NCBI GenBank assembly: GCA_018365455.1
Contig: JAGZJZ010000027.1
Span: forward strand, 1-64,000
Length of the DNA: 64,000 nucleotides
Direction of reading: 5' to 3'
DNA from: Clostridiales bacterium
GTDB lineage: Bacteria; Bacillota; Clostridia; Lachnospirales; Lachnospiraceae
The position numbers were made by a program, and so were the translations under genes. The notes under the pieces are model-generated. The model was not told the origin of the DNA. It worked only from the letters and a program-made list of their open reading frames with translations, and searched no databases. Shown one piece after another: positions 25,929 to 35,187 of this stretch; position 1 is the stretch's first letter; each line of letters begins with the position of its first letter.

Positions 25929-26933
25929 ATGGATAAAAATTTAAGAATAGAAGATTTAACGGTGGAAATCAAAAATCACAACAATTACTACAAGGCGCTG
26001 GACAGTGTTACCTTTCAGGCAAAAGAGGGCGAAATAGTAGGGCTGGTGGGTGAATCAGGATGCGGAAAGAGTTTATCCTCTCTGGCAATCATGAGGCTTT
26101 TACCCCAGGCAGCGAGAGTGTCAGAGGGCCGTATCTGTCTGGGTGAAACCGATCTGTTACAGCTTTCGGAAGAGGAGATGTGCGGCGTCAGAGGTGCCGA
26201 TATCTCAATGATTTTCCAGGAACCGATGACAGCTCTGAACCCACTGATCACAGTTGGTAAACAGATAGAAGAAGCATATCTTCTTCACCACCCGGGAGAA
26301 AAAGGGAAAGCTTATGAAAAAGCGAAGGAAATGATGATAAAAGTTGGACTCTCCAGGGTAGAAAAACTCTACGGGGAATATCCCCATCAATTATCCGGTG
26401 GTATGAAGCAGAGAATTGTAATCGCTATGGCGCTTATCAATCATCCGAAGCTGATTGTTGCAGATGAGCCCACAACGGCACTGGATGTAACCATTCAATA
26501 TCAGATACTGGAGCTTCTGCGGGAATTGAATAAGGAATTTAAGTCTACTATATTATTTATTTCCCATGATCTGGGTGTAGTAAAAGAACTGTGTTCCAGA
26601 ATTATCGTAATGTACGCAGGAAATATTGTGGAAGAAGGAAGTACGGAAGAAATTCTGAGAAATCCCATGCATCCTTACACCCGGGGTCTTCTGGAATCCA
26701 TTCCCACGCCTCAGAAAAAAGGAGAAATCCTCTATAATATTCCCGGCATAGTAGAACCATTGGCTAAGCGCAGCCAGACGGGGTGTGTTTTTGCAAAACG
26801 ATGTCCAAATGCCAAAGGGAAATGCCAGACACAAAAGCCGGAAATCCAAATGACAGAAGGTAGAAGAGTTAGCTGTCTGGAGATCGTAAGAGATGAAAAA
26901 CAGAATGCTGCGTGTAAAAAAGTCTCTGCGTGA
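25929..26933 (+). CDS. ABC importer ATPase, DppD/OppD type
   Basis: A 334-residue ATPase. Walker A GESGCGKS, Q-loop MIFQEPMTALNP, signature LSGGMKQR, Walker B LIVADEPTTALD and H-loop SHD are all intact. The C-terminal oligopeptide-transporter extension (~260-325) contains CVFAKRCPNAKGKCQ, the cysteine pattern that binds a 4Fe-4S cluster in several Dpp/Opp ATPases. AGGAGG precedes ATG 25929. It should form a heterodimer with the ATPase encoded at 27570. Confidence 0.93.
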   Translation: MDKNLRIEDLTVEIKNHNNYYKALDSVTFQAKEGEIVGLVGESGCGKSLSSLAIMRLLPQAARVSEGRICLGETDLLQLSEEEMCGVRGADISMIFQEPMTALNPLITVGKQIEEAYLLHHPGEKGKAYEKAKEMMIKVGLSRVEKLYGEYPHQLSGGMKQRIVIAMALINHPKLIVADEPTTALDVTIQYQILELLRELNKEFKSTILFISHDLGVVKELCSRIIVMYAGNIVEEGSTEEILRNPMHPYTRGLLESIPTPQKKGEILYNIPGIVEPLAKRSQTGCVFAKRCPNAKGKCQTQKPEIQMTEGRRVSCLEIVRDEKQNAACKKVSA

Positions 26934-27013
26934 AAATAAATACAGGAGCTGTTGTCATGCACGTTATTGCCTTATGAAACCTGGATTTCTGTCAGCAGCA
27001 AAATTCGGATTAA

Positions 27014-27042
27014 TCGACGATACCCGGGAAACGTGCTATAAT
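27014..27042 (+). promoter_or_regulatory. Possible internal promoter before the LURP-one-like gene
   Basis: TCGACG (27014-27019), a weak -35, and TGCTATAAT, an extended -10 with TATAAT at 27037-27042, are spaced 17 bp, 28 bp upstream of the gene. This could drive the last three operon genes independently. Confidence 0.5.
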
Positions 27043-27070
27043 TGAATAAAAGTCAAACGGAGGTACTTAT

Positions 27071-27538
27071 ATGAAGCTTTTATTTAAACAACGAGTTTTC
27101 AGCTGGCTGGACAGCTACGATATTTATAATGAATATGATGAAACTGCCTTTACGGTAGAGGGAAGACTCTCATGGGGACACCGGCTTGTAATTTATGATC
27201 GGACGGGAAATGAAGTGGGAGAGATCAGGGAAGAAGTATTAACCTTTCTTCCAAAATTCCGCATGTATATTCATGGTCAGGAAATTGGAATGATACAAAA
27301 AGAGCTTACTTTTTTGAAACCCAGATTCTATCTGACCTGCAATGACTGGGAAATTGAGGGAAGCGTTATGGAATGGGATTATGATGTGTTTAGCAGTAAA
27401 CGTCATATTATGCATGTGGAAAAACAATTGTTTCACTGGTCCGATACCTATGTCATGGATATAGATCAGGATGAAGATGCATTGATATGTCTGATGATTG
27501 TTCTGGCGATCGATGCTGCCAAATGCAACAGGGGATAA
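27071..27538 (+). CDS. LURP-one-related (Tubby-like fold) protein
   Basis: A 155-residue protein of the LOR/YxjI family: repeated beta-strand pattern with AFTVEGRLSWGHRLVIYD, GNEVGEIREEVLTFLPKF and DWEIEGSVMEWDYDVF. The fold is a 12-stranded barrel around a hydrophobic helix, related to Tubby and phospholipid scramblases; ligand binding in bacteria is not established. GGAGG precedes ATG 27071. It is unusual in sitting between the two ATPase genes of a peptide-type importer, which suggests a dedicated role in the same pathway, perhaps at the membrane. Confidence 0.82.
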   Translation: MKLLFKQRVFSWLDSYDIYNEYDETAFTVEGRLSWGHRLVIYDRTGNEVGEIREEVLTFLPKFRMYIHGQEIGMIQKELTFLKPRFYLTCNDWEIEGSVMEWDYDVFSSKRHIMHVEKQLFHWSDTYVMDIDQDEDALICLMIVLAIDAAKCNRG

Positions 27539-27569
27539 GTCCCACTTTCCATTATATGGAGGCATACGA

Positions 27570-28574
27570 ATGAAAATCGAAAATGTAGATGGGCCGTTAC
27601 TGCAAGTAAAAGGGCTTAGTAAATATTATACAGCGGAAAGCAACAAGATTCTCAATAAAAGAAAATACATAAAAGTAGTGGATCATATAGATTTGTCCAT
27701 TTTTCCTGGTGAAGTATTTGGACTGGTAGGAGAAAGCGGATGCGGAAAAAGTACTTTTGCAAAGATGCTGGTAGACGTTATAACGCCAACCGAGGGTCAG
27801 ATTGCCTACAAAGGAAAGAATTATTCGGAAATGAGCCATCAGCAGAAAAAAGAATATCATAAGGATATTCAAATAATATTTCAGGATCCGTATTCTTCTT
27901 TAAATCCTAAGAAAAGGGTTGGGTGGATTCTGGAAGAACCGTTAAAGATACATACTGCACTTCCATCACAGGAGAGAAAGCAGAAAGTGGAAGAAATACT
28001 GGAGGTGGCAGGTCTGGATGCAAGCTTCAAAGCAAAATTTCCCAATGAGCTTAGCGGAGGGCAGAGACAGAGAGTCAGTATCGCCGCTGCGCTGATGCTG
28101 AATCCGGAGCTGATAATCGCAGATGAATCTGTATCGGCGCTGGATGTGTCCATACAGTCCCAGATTCTGAACTTGATGAAGAAGCTTCAGGAAGAAAAGA
28201 ATCTCACCTACTTATTTATTTCCCATGATTTGAATGTGGTGCAGTATATGAGTGACCGCATTGGAGTGATGTATTTTGGTAAGCTGGTGGAGGTTGGAAG
28301 TGTGGATGACATCTATCAATCACCCAGGCATCCTTATACGAAAGCATTACTTTCTTCTATTCCATCCGTCAGCGGTGAAAAGGAGCGGGAACGGATTTTA
28401 CTGACCGGGGATGTACCGGATCTTCTGGAACCGCCCGGAGGATGCCCGTTTCATACCAGATGCCGTGAAATGAAGGAATCATGCAAACGGGAGTGCCCCA
28501 AGCTGGTTGAAATTGAAAAAGGGCATTTTGTGAGTTGCAATTGTGTGCAGGCTCTAAGAGAAACTTATGCATAG
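27570..28574 (+). CDS. ABC importer ATPase, DppF/OppF type
   Basis: A 334-residue ATPase with Walker A GESGCGKST, Q-loop IIFQDPYSSLNP, signature LSGGQRQR, Walker B LIIADESVSALD and H-loop SHD. The Walker B has DES rather than DEP, a common OppF variant. The C-terminal extension has CPFHTRCREMKESCKRECP, again a possible Fe-S motif. ATG 27570 follows GGAGG by 8 bp; an earlier in-frame start would overlap the LURP-one-like gene. It completes the importer. Confidence 0.93.
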   Translation: MKIENVDGPLLQVKGLSKYYTAESNKILNKRKYIKVVDHIDLSIFPGEVFGLVGESGCGKSTFAKMLVDVITPTEGQIAYKGKNYSEMSHQQKKEYHKDIQIIFQDPYSSLNPKKRVGWILEEPLKIHTALPSQERKQKVEEILEVAGLDASFKAKFPNELSGGQRQRVSIAAALMLNPELIIADESVSALDVSIQSQILNLMKKLQEEKNLTYLFISHDLNVVQYMSDRIGVMYFGKLVEVGSVDDIYQSPRHPYTKALLSSIPSVSGEKERERILLTGDVPDLLEPPGGCPFHTRCREMKESCKRECPKLVEIEKGHFVSCNCVQALRETYA

Positions 28575-28631
28575 TATGACAGAATTTATAGTCCACAAAT
28601 ATAAGATTTATGAATTACAAGGAGAATAAAA

Positions 28632-29435
28632 ATGAGAATTGGAGCAATATCCGATATACACTTAGATGTGAATGAAGCGTATCCGGTGATTCATGCAATT
28701 TGTAACAGAATCAAGACGGAAAAACTGGATGCATTGCTGATAGCCGGGGATATTTCCAACAGTTATCACACAAGCATTCCCAGCCTGGACCGTTTGCGTG
28801 ATGAAGCGGGCATACCGGTCTGCTTTGTCCCGGGAAATCATGATATGTGGGATAAAGAAGGAGAATTTGGGGATGCCAGAAAAATTTATGAAATATATGC
28901 ATCCAGAAGTGACTGCCTGTGCGGAAAGATCATAGATCTGAATGAGGAGTGTGCAGTAATTGGAAATATTGGCTGGTATGACTATACCTTTGGGACAGCA
29001 GCTTATTCAGAGGAAGAATACAGGAAGAAAGAACACAATGAACGGGTATGGCAGGACAGCATTATGGTGAATTGGCACCAGAGTGACAAAGATTTCCACA
29101 AGGAGATTTTACAGGATCTGGAGGAAAAGATAGCAGCATGTAAGGGAAAGAAAATCATTGTGGTTACTCATATGGTTGGTGTACCGGAATTCAAAGTGCC
29201 GGCAGAAAGACCGGACTGGGATTATTTTAATGCCTTTCTGGGAAGCAGGGAATATGGGGAGCTGTTTGAAAAATACAAGGTGGATTACAGCATTATGGGA
29301 CATGTGCATTACCGGAAGAAGCTGTTGAAAAATGGTGTGGATTACCGGTGTGTGTGTCTGAACTATCATACGGAATGGCTGAGTGGGGACTTGGATCAGG
29401 AAGTAGGAGAAGCGATGCAGGTGATTGAGATATAA
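28632..29435 (+). CDS. Calcineurin-like metallophosphoesterase
   Basis: A 267-residue dinuclear-metal phosphoesterase. The family motifs are all present: DIHLD, GDIS, GNHD (VPGNHDMWD), THM and GHVHYRK. Starts at ATG 28632 after AAGGAG. There is no signal peptide, so it acts in the cytosol on a phosphomonoester or phosphodiester. As the last gene of the RpiR-MBL-Dpp operon it probably processes the imported compound together with the MBL hydrolase (inference). Confidence 0.9.
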   Translation: MRIGAISDIHLDVNEAYPVIHAICNRIKTEKLDALLIAGDISNSYHTSIPSLDRLRDEAGIPVCFVPGNHDMWDKEGEFGDARKIYEIYASRSDCLCGKIIDLNEECAVIGNIGWYDYTFGTAAYSEEEYRKKEHNERVWQDSIMVNWHQSDKDFHKEILQDLEEKIAACKGKKIIVVTHMVGVPEFKVPAERPDWDYFNAFLGSREYGELFEKYKVDYSIMGHVHYRKKLLKNGVDYRCVCLNYHTEWLSGDLDQEVGEAMQVIEI

Positions 29436-29458
29436 AAGTCAAATACTATAAAGTCAAA

Positions 29459-29525
29459 AAACTGCCCCGTCCGGCTAATCTTAGGTGATTCAATAGGAAT
29501 CCCAACAAGCCAGACGGGGCAGTTT
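29459..29525. terminator. Bidirectional terminator between convergent genes
   Basis: An 18-bp stem (29459-29476 with 29508-29525, one mismatch) with A-run before and T-run after. It ends the importer operon on the plus strand and the AraC gene on the minus strand. Confidence 0.9.
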
Positions 29526-29562
29526 CTCGTCTATTATAATTTTTTGGCAGCCGCAAGGTAAT

Positions 29563-30456
29563 TCAATGAGGGCTGAATTTCTTACGGAATGCAGCAGGAG
29601 TCAGCTGGTATTTACGTTTAAAGGACCGGATAAAATAGGAATGATTTTCAAACCCAACCAATTCAGAAATATATAGTATGGGATGATTCGTAGTCAGCAG
29701 CAATTCAGATGCAATATTCAGCCTGTAATTGTTCAGATAAGTAATAAAGGAAGTGTCCGTATTATTTTTAAAAAATTTCATAAAGTGTGAAGTACTGTAG
29801 TTTAAGAGCCGGGAAACCTCCTCCAGAGTAATGCTTCGGAAGTAATTTGACTCTATATAAGAAATAACGATTTTCAATTTTTTCATTTCCGGGGTGGATG
29901 TTTTAGAGGAATCATCATTAACCAGTAAGTTATGGGTAATGAGTAAAAACAAAAACTGAAAAAGCTGTGATTTTACATACAGCTCATATCCCAGAGGTCG
30001 TTTGAAATGACACTGAATAAGCCCTTTTAAACAGAACCCTATTTCATCAGATGCCGGGGATTCACTGCTTATTTTCACTGGCAGCAGAGATTTGCCTTTT
30101 ATCAGCGGCGAAATAAAGTTCATAGAACAAATATCCGGTACATCGGATATGAGCATGTTCAGGTCAAAAAGCACGGTATGGTAAGAAAAAGACAGGGAGT
30201 CCTTTTGCTCGATGGAATGTAAAAGTCCGGGCGGGATCACCAGAACATCGCCATTATGAAGAAGCTGGGGCATAAAATTAATATTTACAATCCCCGTTCC
30301 GGCTTTTACGAAGATAATTTCCATTTCTGAGTGCCAGTGGGTAGGATAATAGATGAGCGTGCTGGGAATTACGGTTGAATAGACAGCACATGGAAATAAA
30401 GGTGTCCCGTGGTTTTTTGTTTCTTTGTAGTTTTGATAATCATTTGATATGTTCAT
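29563..30456 (-). CDS. AraC family regulator of the sugar module
   Basis: A 297-residue regulator: an N-terminal cupin sensor (~20-150, YYPTHWHSEMEIIFV and GDVLVIPPGLLHSI) and a C-terminal double helix-turn-helix (~200-295, ITLEEVSRLLNYSTSHFMKFF and PILYISELVGFENHSYFIRSFKRKY). ATG 30456 has a modest GAAGGTGA upstream; a longer start at 30600 would cross the divergent promoter. It is divergent from a sugar ABC importer, its likely target, activated by a carbohydrate bound in the cupin. Confidence 0.88.
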   Translation of the reverse strand: MNISNDYQNYKETKNHGTPLFPCAVYSTVIPSTLIYYPTHWHSEMEIIFVKAGTGIVNINFMPQLLHNGDVLVIPPGLLHSIEQKDSLSFSYHTVLFDLNMLISDVPDICSMNFISPLIKGKSLLPVKISSESPASDEIGFCLKGLIQCHFKRPLGYELYVKSQLFQFLFLLITHNLLVNDDSSKTSTPEMKKLKIVISYIESNYFRSITLEEVSRLLNYSTSHFMKFFKNNTDTSFITYLNNYRLNIASELLLTTNHPILYISELVGFENHSYFIRSFKRKYQLTPAAFRKKFSPH

Positions 30457-30530
30457 GAAAAATTTTTCACCTTCATAATAGTATTGTGTTACTAATGCCA
30501 TAAATCTTGCAAGAATTTGCAGTATCTCAT

Positions 30531-30539
30531 TGTTATAAT
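30531..30539 (+). promoter_or_regulatory. Extended -10 promoter in the divergent intergenic region
   Basis: TGTTATAAT (TATAAT 30534-30539) without a good -35, as expected for an activator-dependent promoter. The direct half-repeats TTGCAAGAA and TTTGCAG at ~30507-30522 lie where an AraC-type activator would bind. It would give a ~160-base leader to the binding-protein gene. Confidence 0.45.
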
Positions 30540-30702
30540 TAATATTAATACAGGAAGAAATGAAATGCAAGGTTTTGTTTATGGGAAACAATATGTACAT
30601 ATTTGTAATAGGAAATGATGCAGTTCATAAACTTTGCCGGAGAAGTTTTAAGGAACAGCAGGAACAAAAGGTATCATTATGAATGGAGAAAGAAGGATGG
30701 AT

Positions 30703-32142
30703 ATGAAGAAATTAAATGCATTAACCGTACTTGGTATGACAACTGTCTTAACGATGGGACTTCTGGGAGGATGTGGTTCTGACAGTGGGAAAGATACCCC
30801 ACAGACAGCGGAAACATCAGTGGAAACGAAAAGCTCAGATAACGGGGACTCCGACAAGGCAGCAGAAGGGAAGACAACAGAGGCAGGAGAAAACACAGAA
30901 AAAAAAGACACAGAGGGAGGCAAGGTATACTATCTGAATTTTAAGCCGGAAGTAGCTGATATATGGGAAGAAATTATGAGTACCTATACAGATGAGACAG
31001 GCGTTCAGGCAACCGTTATGACTGCAGCAGCCGGAACTTATGAACAGACTTTAAAATCCGAGATTGCAAAAACCGACGCTCCGACTTTGTTTCAGGTCAG
31101 CCCGGTTGGTCTGGATACCTGGAAAGACTACTGTATGGATCTGAAGGATACGGAATTATACCAGCATTTAAGTAATAAGAACCAGGCATTATCATCAGAA
31201 GATACCATTTATGCAGTACCTTATGCAGTAGAAGGCTATGGAATCATTTATAATAATAAGATTCTCAGTGACTATTGTGCCATGGATGGAGCAAAGATTA
31301 AGACTGCAGAAGAGATTAATTCTTTTGCAAAGCTGAAAGAAGTAGCAGAGGATATTCAGGCTAAAAAAGATGATTTGGGTATTCAGGGAGCGTTTGCTGC
31401 TACAGGAATGTCTCCAGGAGATGACTGGAGATGGCATACACATCTGATGAATATGCCTATCTACTATGAGTATAAGGATAAAGGGATCACAGATGCAGAG
31501 TCCTTGGATGGAACTTATTTAGATAACTATAAACAGATCTTTGATTTGTATTTGAATAATTCAACCGTAGAGCCTGAGATGCTCAGCAGTATTGGAACAG
31601 GTGATTCCATGTCCGAATTTGCTTTAGGTGAAGTTGCGTTTGTTCAGAATGGAGACTGGGCATGGAATGATATAAAGGAAAATGAAGTGGCGGAAGAAGA
31701 TGTAAAGTTCTTGCCAATTTATATTGGGGCAGAAGGAGAAGAAAATCAGGGATTATGTGTTGGAACAGAAGCATTCTGGTGTGTGAACAGTGAAGCATCA
31801 GAGGCAGATCAGAAAGCAACTCTGGATTTTGTTAACTGGCTGATTACCAGTGACACCGGTAAGGACTATATGGTTAATAAATTAAACTTCACCTCTCCGT
31901 TTGACACTTTCCAGGCGGATGAAGCTCCAGGCAATCCCCTATCGAGACAGATTATGGAATATGCAGCTTCAGATAAAGAATCTGTGAGCTGGGCTTTCTC
32001 TACAATGCCAGGAGATGCTTATAAGAAAAATCTGGGGGCGGCTTTGCTGGAATACACCCAGGGGACTGGTGACTGGGATGGCGTAAAGAAAGCTTTCATT
32101 GATGAATGGGCAAAGGAGAAGTCTAATCCCACAGCAGAGTAA
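30703..32142 (+). CDS. Sugar ABC importer substrate-binding lipoprotein (family 1)
   Basis: A 479-residue lipoprotein; signal peptide with lipobox LLGGC (Cys24) and a Ser/Thr/Glu-rich tether to ~65. The mature part has family-1 solute-binding features: WEEIMSTYTDETGVQ near the start, LAITRUE-like hinge absent but PYAVEGYGIIYNNK, FALGEVAFVQNGDWAW and LDFVNWLITSDTGKDYM clearly present. ATG 30703 follows AGAAGG; ATGs at 30679 and 30697 are alternatives. It is followed by two permeases; the ATPase is missing and is probably a shared MsmX-type protein elsewhere. Ligand is probably an oligosaccharide, perhaps arabinose-containing. Confidence 0.9.
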   Translation: MKKLNALTVLGMTTVLTMGLLGGCGSDSGKDTPQTAETSVETKSSDNGDSDKAAEGKTTEAGENTEKKDTEGGKVYYLNFKPEVADIWEEIMSTYTDETGVQATVMTAAAGTYEQTLKSEIAKTDAPTLFQVSPVGLDTWKDYCMDLKDTELYQHLSNKNQALSSEDTIYAVPYAVEGYGIIYNNKILSDYCAMDGAKIKTAEEINSFAKLKEVAEDIQAKKDDLGIQGAFAATGMSPGDDWRWHTHLMNMPIYYEYKDKGITDAESLDGTYLDNYKQIFDLYLNNSTVEPEMLSSIGTGDSMSEFALGEVAFVQNGDWAWNDIKENEVAEEDVKFLPIYIGAEGEENQGLCVGTEAFWCVNSEASEADQKATLDFVNWLITSDTGKDYMVNKLNFTSPFDTFQADEAPGNPLSRQIMEYAASDKESVSWAFSTMPGDAYKKNLGAALLEYTQGTGDWDGVKKAFIDEWAKEKSNPTAE

Positions 32143-32162
32143 AGCAGATAAATCATGAGCGT

Positions 32163-32193
32163 AAAAGGAGGTGAGTACACGAGCCTCCTTTTT
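32163..32193 (+). terminator. Hairpin between binding-protein and permease genes
   Basis: AAAAGGAGG (32163-32171) and CCTCCTTTT (32184-32192) form a perfect 9-bp stem followed by a short T-run. Such hairpins after binding-protein genes typically cause partial termination or protect the upstream mRNA, giving an excess of receptor. The stem also hides an AAGGAGG that is not used as a ribosome site. Confidence 0.7.
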
Positions 32194-32211
32194 AGAATAG
32201 GAGAAGAAATC

Positions 32212-33054
32212 ATGCAAAAAGCGATAAAACGATATTTTCCATTATTTGCACTGCCTACACTGATTGCGTTTTGTATAGGCTTTATTATACCTTTTATTAT
32301 GGGAATTTACCTGGCATTCTGCGAGTTTTCAACGGTTACAAATGCAAAGTTTACAGGGCTTCGAAATTTTGTGATGGTTTTTCAGGATGAAACATTTCTA
32401 CATGCCCTGGGATTTACCGTTCTTTTTACCATTGTATCTATGTTAACCATAAATGTATTGGCATTTACCGTTGCCAATATGCTGACGAAAGGTTTTAAGG
32501 GCACAAACTTATTTCGAACTATTTTCTTTATGCCAAATTTAATTGGTGGTATTGTCTTAGGATATATATGGCAGTTGATTTTAAATGGTATTCTGTCCTC
32601 TGTTGGAAGGACCCTTACTTTTGATGCGTCATATGGTTTTTGGGGACTGGTAGTTTTAATTAACTGGCAGCAAATTGGTTATATGATGATTATTTACATA
32701 GCCGGAATCCAGAATATACCGAAAGAATTAATAGAAGCCGCTAAAATAGACGGGGCAACAAAATGGCAGATCTTGAAAAAGGTTACCATCCCGATGGTAA
32801 TGCCATCCATAACAATCTGTACATTTTTGACGCTGACTAATTCATTTAAACTTTTTGACCAGAATCTGGCATTAACTGCCGGGGCGCCATCGAATAAATC
32901 GGAAATGCTGGCATTGAATATATACAATACCTTTTATGGAAAACCCGGATTTGAAGGGGTTGGACAGGCAAAAGCAGTCCTTTTTTTCCTGATGGTGGCT
33001 GCTATTGCAGTCATTCAGCTTAGAATGACCAGAAGCAGGGAGGTGCAGCAATAA
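32212..33054 (+). CDS. Sugar ABC permease, MalF/UgpA type
   Basis: A 280-residue permease with six helices. It starts MQKAIKRYFPLFALPTLIAF at ATG 32212 after GGAG. The EAA loop is ELIEAAKIDGATKWQILKKV near residue 180-200. It ends in TAATG overlap with the second permease, ensuring 1:1 synthesis. It is the family-1 carbohydrate importer type. Confidence 0.92.
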   Translation: MQKAIKRYFPLFALPTLIAFCIGFIIPFIMGIYLAFCEFSTVTNAKFTGLRNFVMVFQDETFLHALGFTVLFTIVSMLTINVLAFTVANMLTKGFKGTNLFRTIFFMPNLIGGIVLGYIWQLILNGILSSVGRTLTFDASYGFWGLVVLINWQQIGYMMIIYIAGIQNIPKELIEAAKIDGATKWQILKKVTIPMVMPSITICTFLTLTNSFKLFDQNLALTAGAPSNKSEMLALNIYNTFYGKPGFEGVGQAKAVLFFLMVAAIAVIQLRMTRSREVQQ

Positions 33055-33893
33055 TGAATGTCTGTAAATTAAAATATGGTAAATTAATGACTTTTTGTTT
33101 TTCGATACTTTCCTTTTTGTTTATAAGCCCAATTTTTATTGTGATCATAAATTCCTTTAAAAAGAAGTCATATATCAATAAAGAGCCATTTAAGATGGTC
33201 ATGAGTAAGAATTTTGTAGGGCTGGATAATTATATCAATGGTATAAAGAAGACAGAATTTTTTCAGGCTTTTGGTTATTCTGCATTTATAACGATATGTT
33301 CTGTAATTGTGATCGTTCTTTGTACTTCCATGTGTGCATGGTACATTACGCGGGTAAAAACAAAGGTAACAGAAACCATTTATTATTTATGCGTGTTCTC
33401 TATGATAGTTCCCTTTCAGATGGTGATGTTTACTCTGTCTAAGATTTCCGATACATTAAAGCTGGGCAATCCGGTAGGAATTATCGTGATATATTTAGGT
33501 TTTGGTGCTGGTTTATCGGTCTTTATGTTCTGCGGTTTTGTAAAATCCATTCCTCTTGAAATAGAAGAGGCTGCGATGATCGACGGTTGTAATCCATTAC
33601 AGACTTATTTTAAAATTGTATTTCCTGTATTGAAACCCACCTGTATTTCGGTTGCAATCCTTCAGGCGATGTGGATCTGGAATGACTATCTGCTTCCGTA
33701 TTTAGTACTGGATTTAAAAAAATATAAAACAATTCCCATTGCGGTACAATATCTCAAAGGCGGTTATGGTTCAGTAGATATGGGAGCAATGATGGCGCTC
33801 CTGGTACTTTCCATTATTCCAATCGTAATCTTCTATATGGCATGCCAGAAATATATTATAGAAGGAGTTGTAGCAGGGGCAGTGAAAGGATGA
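33054..33893 (+). CDS. Sugar ABC permease, MalG/UgpE type
   Basis: A 279-residue permease with six helices and the EAA loop SIPLEIEEAAMIDGCNPLQT. The start codon overlaps the stop of the previous permease (TAATG). The C-terminus ends in the usual YIIEGVVAGAVKG. Together with the upstream permease it forms the pore. It overlaps a possible start of the amidohydrolase gene by ATGA. Confidence 0.92.
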   Translation: MNVCKLKYGKLMTFCFSILSFLFISPIFIVIINSFKKKSYINKEPFKMVMSKNFVGLDNYINGIKKTEFFQAFGYSAFITICSVIVIVLCTSMCAWYITRVKTKVTETIYYLCVFSMIVPFQMVMFTLSKISDTLKLGNPVGIIVIYLGFGAGLSVFMFCGFVKSIPLEIEEAAMIDGCNPLQTYFKIVFPVLKPTCISVAILQAMWIWNDYLLPYLVLDLKKYKTIPIAVQYLKGGYGSVDMGAMMALLVLSIIPIVIFYMACQKYIIEGVVAGAVKG

Positions 33894-33916
33894 TTGTCGG
33901 TGCTGAGGAGACGAAA

Positions 33917-35137
33917 ATGACAGAAAATTATGACAGATTATTAAATTATTTGAAAAATTTGGCTGTGTTTAATACGCATTCCCATCACTATCCACAAGAT
34001 CAGCAGACTGGAATGGATTTAATGAAAATGCTCCGTTCCACCTATCTGAAAGATGATATCCGGGATGGAAAAACCAACAGAGAAGTGATGAAAGATTTTA
34101 ACGAGCGTATGAAATATAATTCCTATTTCCTGTGGCTGGAAAAAGCGCTTCAGGATCTATATGGAATTAAAAAACCATTGGATATTGAAAATATAGAAGA
34201 AACAAACCAGGCGATTCAAACAGCATATAAGAATCCGGGGTATCATATAGAAGTTCTGGAAAAAAAATGCTGCTATCGTTATATGTTAGTTGATGCATAT
34301 TGGAATCCGGGTGGAACGGAACCGGTATCGGATATTTTTCTTCCGGTTTACCGGATCAATATGTACTTATATGGCTACAGCCGGACCACAGCAGACCATA
34401 ATGGAAATAATCCATACCGGTTCAATCATTGGGAAGAGGTGGCTGATCTGGATGAATACATCGGGCTTATGCATGAAGAGTTAAAGAAGCAGATCCACAG
34501 AGGGTGTGTGGCGTTAAAATGTGCGGCGGCATATGACAGAGGTTTGGATTTTAAGAATACAAAGAAAGAAGATGCAGAAAAGGCATTTTACTCCGGAATG
34601 ATTTCAGGTGTGATCACAAAAAAAGAGATTGATGATTTTCAGAATTACGTATTTTATGATATCTGTGCATTTGCAGCAAAGCATCAGATTCCGCTGCAAT
34701 GCCATACCGGTCTGGGGCTTCTGCGAAAAACAAGTGCAATCTATTTACAGGATGCAATTTCAGATAATCCGGATACGAAATTTGTACTTTTCCATGGGAA
34801 CTATCCCTGGATGGATGATCTCTGCGGTCTGGTCTGCACTTACCGAAATGTATACGTGGATTTTTGCTGGCTGCCGATTATTTCCACAGCTGAGGCGGGA
34901 AAGTTTTTAGAAAAAATTCTGTCTGTGGGAGACTTATCGAAGATATACTGGGGGTGTGATACCTGGATTTCTGAGGACAGTTATGGTGCATTATTGGCAA
35001 TGAGGCATGTGCTTTGCAGTTTTCTGGATCAGCAGATAGAGCAGGGAATTATGCAGTATCAGGATGCAGTAAATATCTGTCAGAAAATTATGTATCAGAA
35101 TGCAATTCAATTATATATAGATAAGAGCGTGTTTTAG
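33917..35137 (+). CDS. Amidohydrolase-superfamily metal enzyme
   Basis: A 406-residue TIM-barrel amidohydrolase (Amidohydro_2-like). Metal or active-site motifs in order: FNTHSHH near the N-terminus, LQCHTGLG, FVLFHGNYPW and WGCDTW with the late Asp. ATG 33917 follows GAGGAG by 6 bp; ATG 33890, overlapping the permease stop, lacks spacing. The family includes decarboxylases, lactonases and uronate-isomerase relatives. Its place between sugar importer and LacI gene suggests a sugar lactonase or isomerase step, but the reaction cannot be assigned. Confidence 0.8.
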   Translation: MTENYDRLLNYLKNLAVFNTHSHHYPQDQQTGMDLMKMLRSTYLKDDIRDGKTNREVMKDFNERMKYNSYFLWLEKALQDLYGIKKPLDIENIEETNQAIQTAYKNPGYHIEVLEKKCCYRYMLVDAYWNPGGTEPVSDIFLPVYRINMYLYGYSRTTADHNGNNPYRFNHWEEVADLDEYIGLMHEELKKQIHRGCVALKCAAAYDRGLDFKNTKKEDAEKAFYSGMISGVITKKEIDDFQNYVFYDICAFAAKHQIPLQCHTGLGLLRKTSAIYLQDAISDNPDTKFVLFHGNYPWMDDLCGLVCTYRNVYVDFCWLPIISTAEAGKFLEKILSVGDLSKIYWGCDTWISEDSYGALLAMRHVLCSFLDQQIEQGIMQYQDAVNICQKIMYQNAIQLYIDKSVF

Positions 35138-35187
35138 AATTGCTTTCTGGCAGCGGTGCGTCACACTTTGTGGGAGGATGAAAGATT

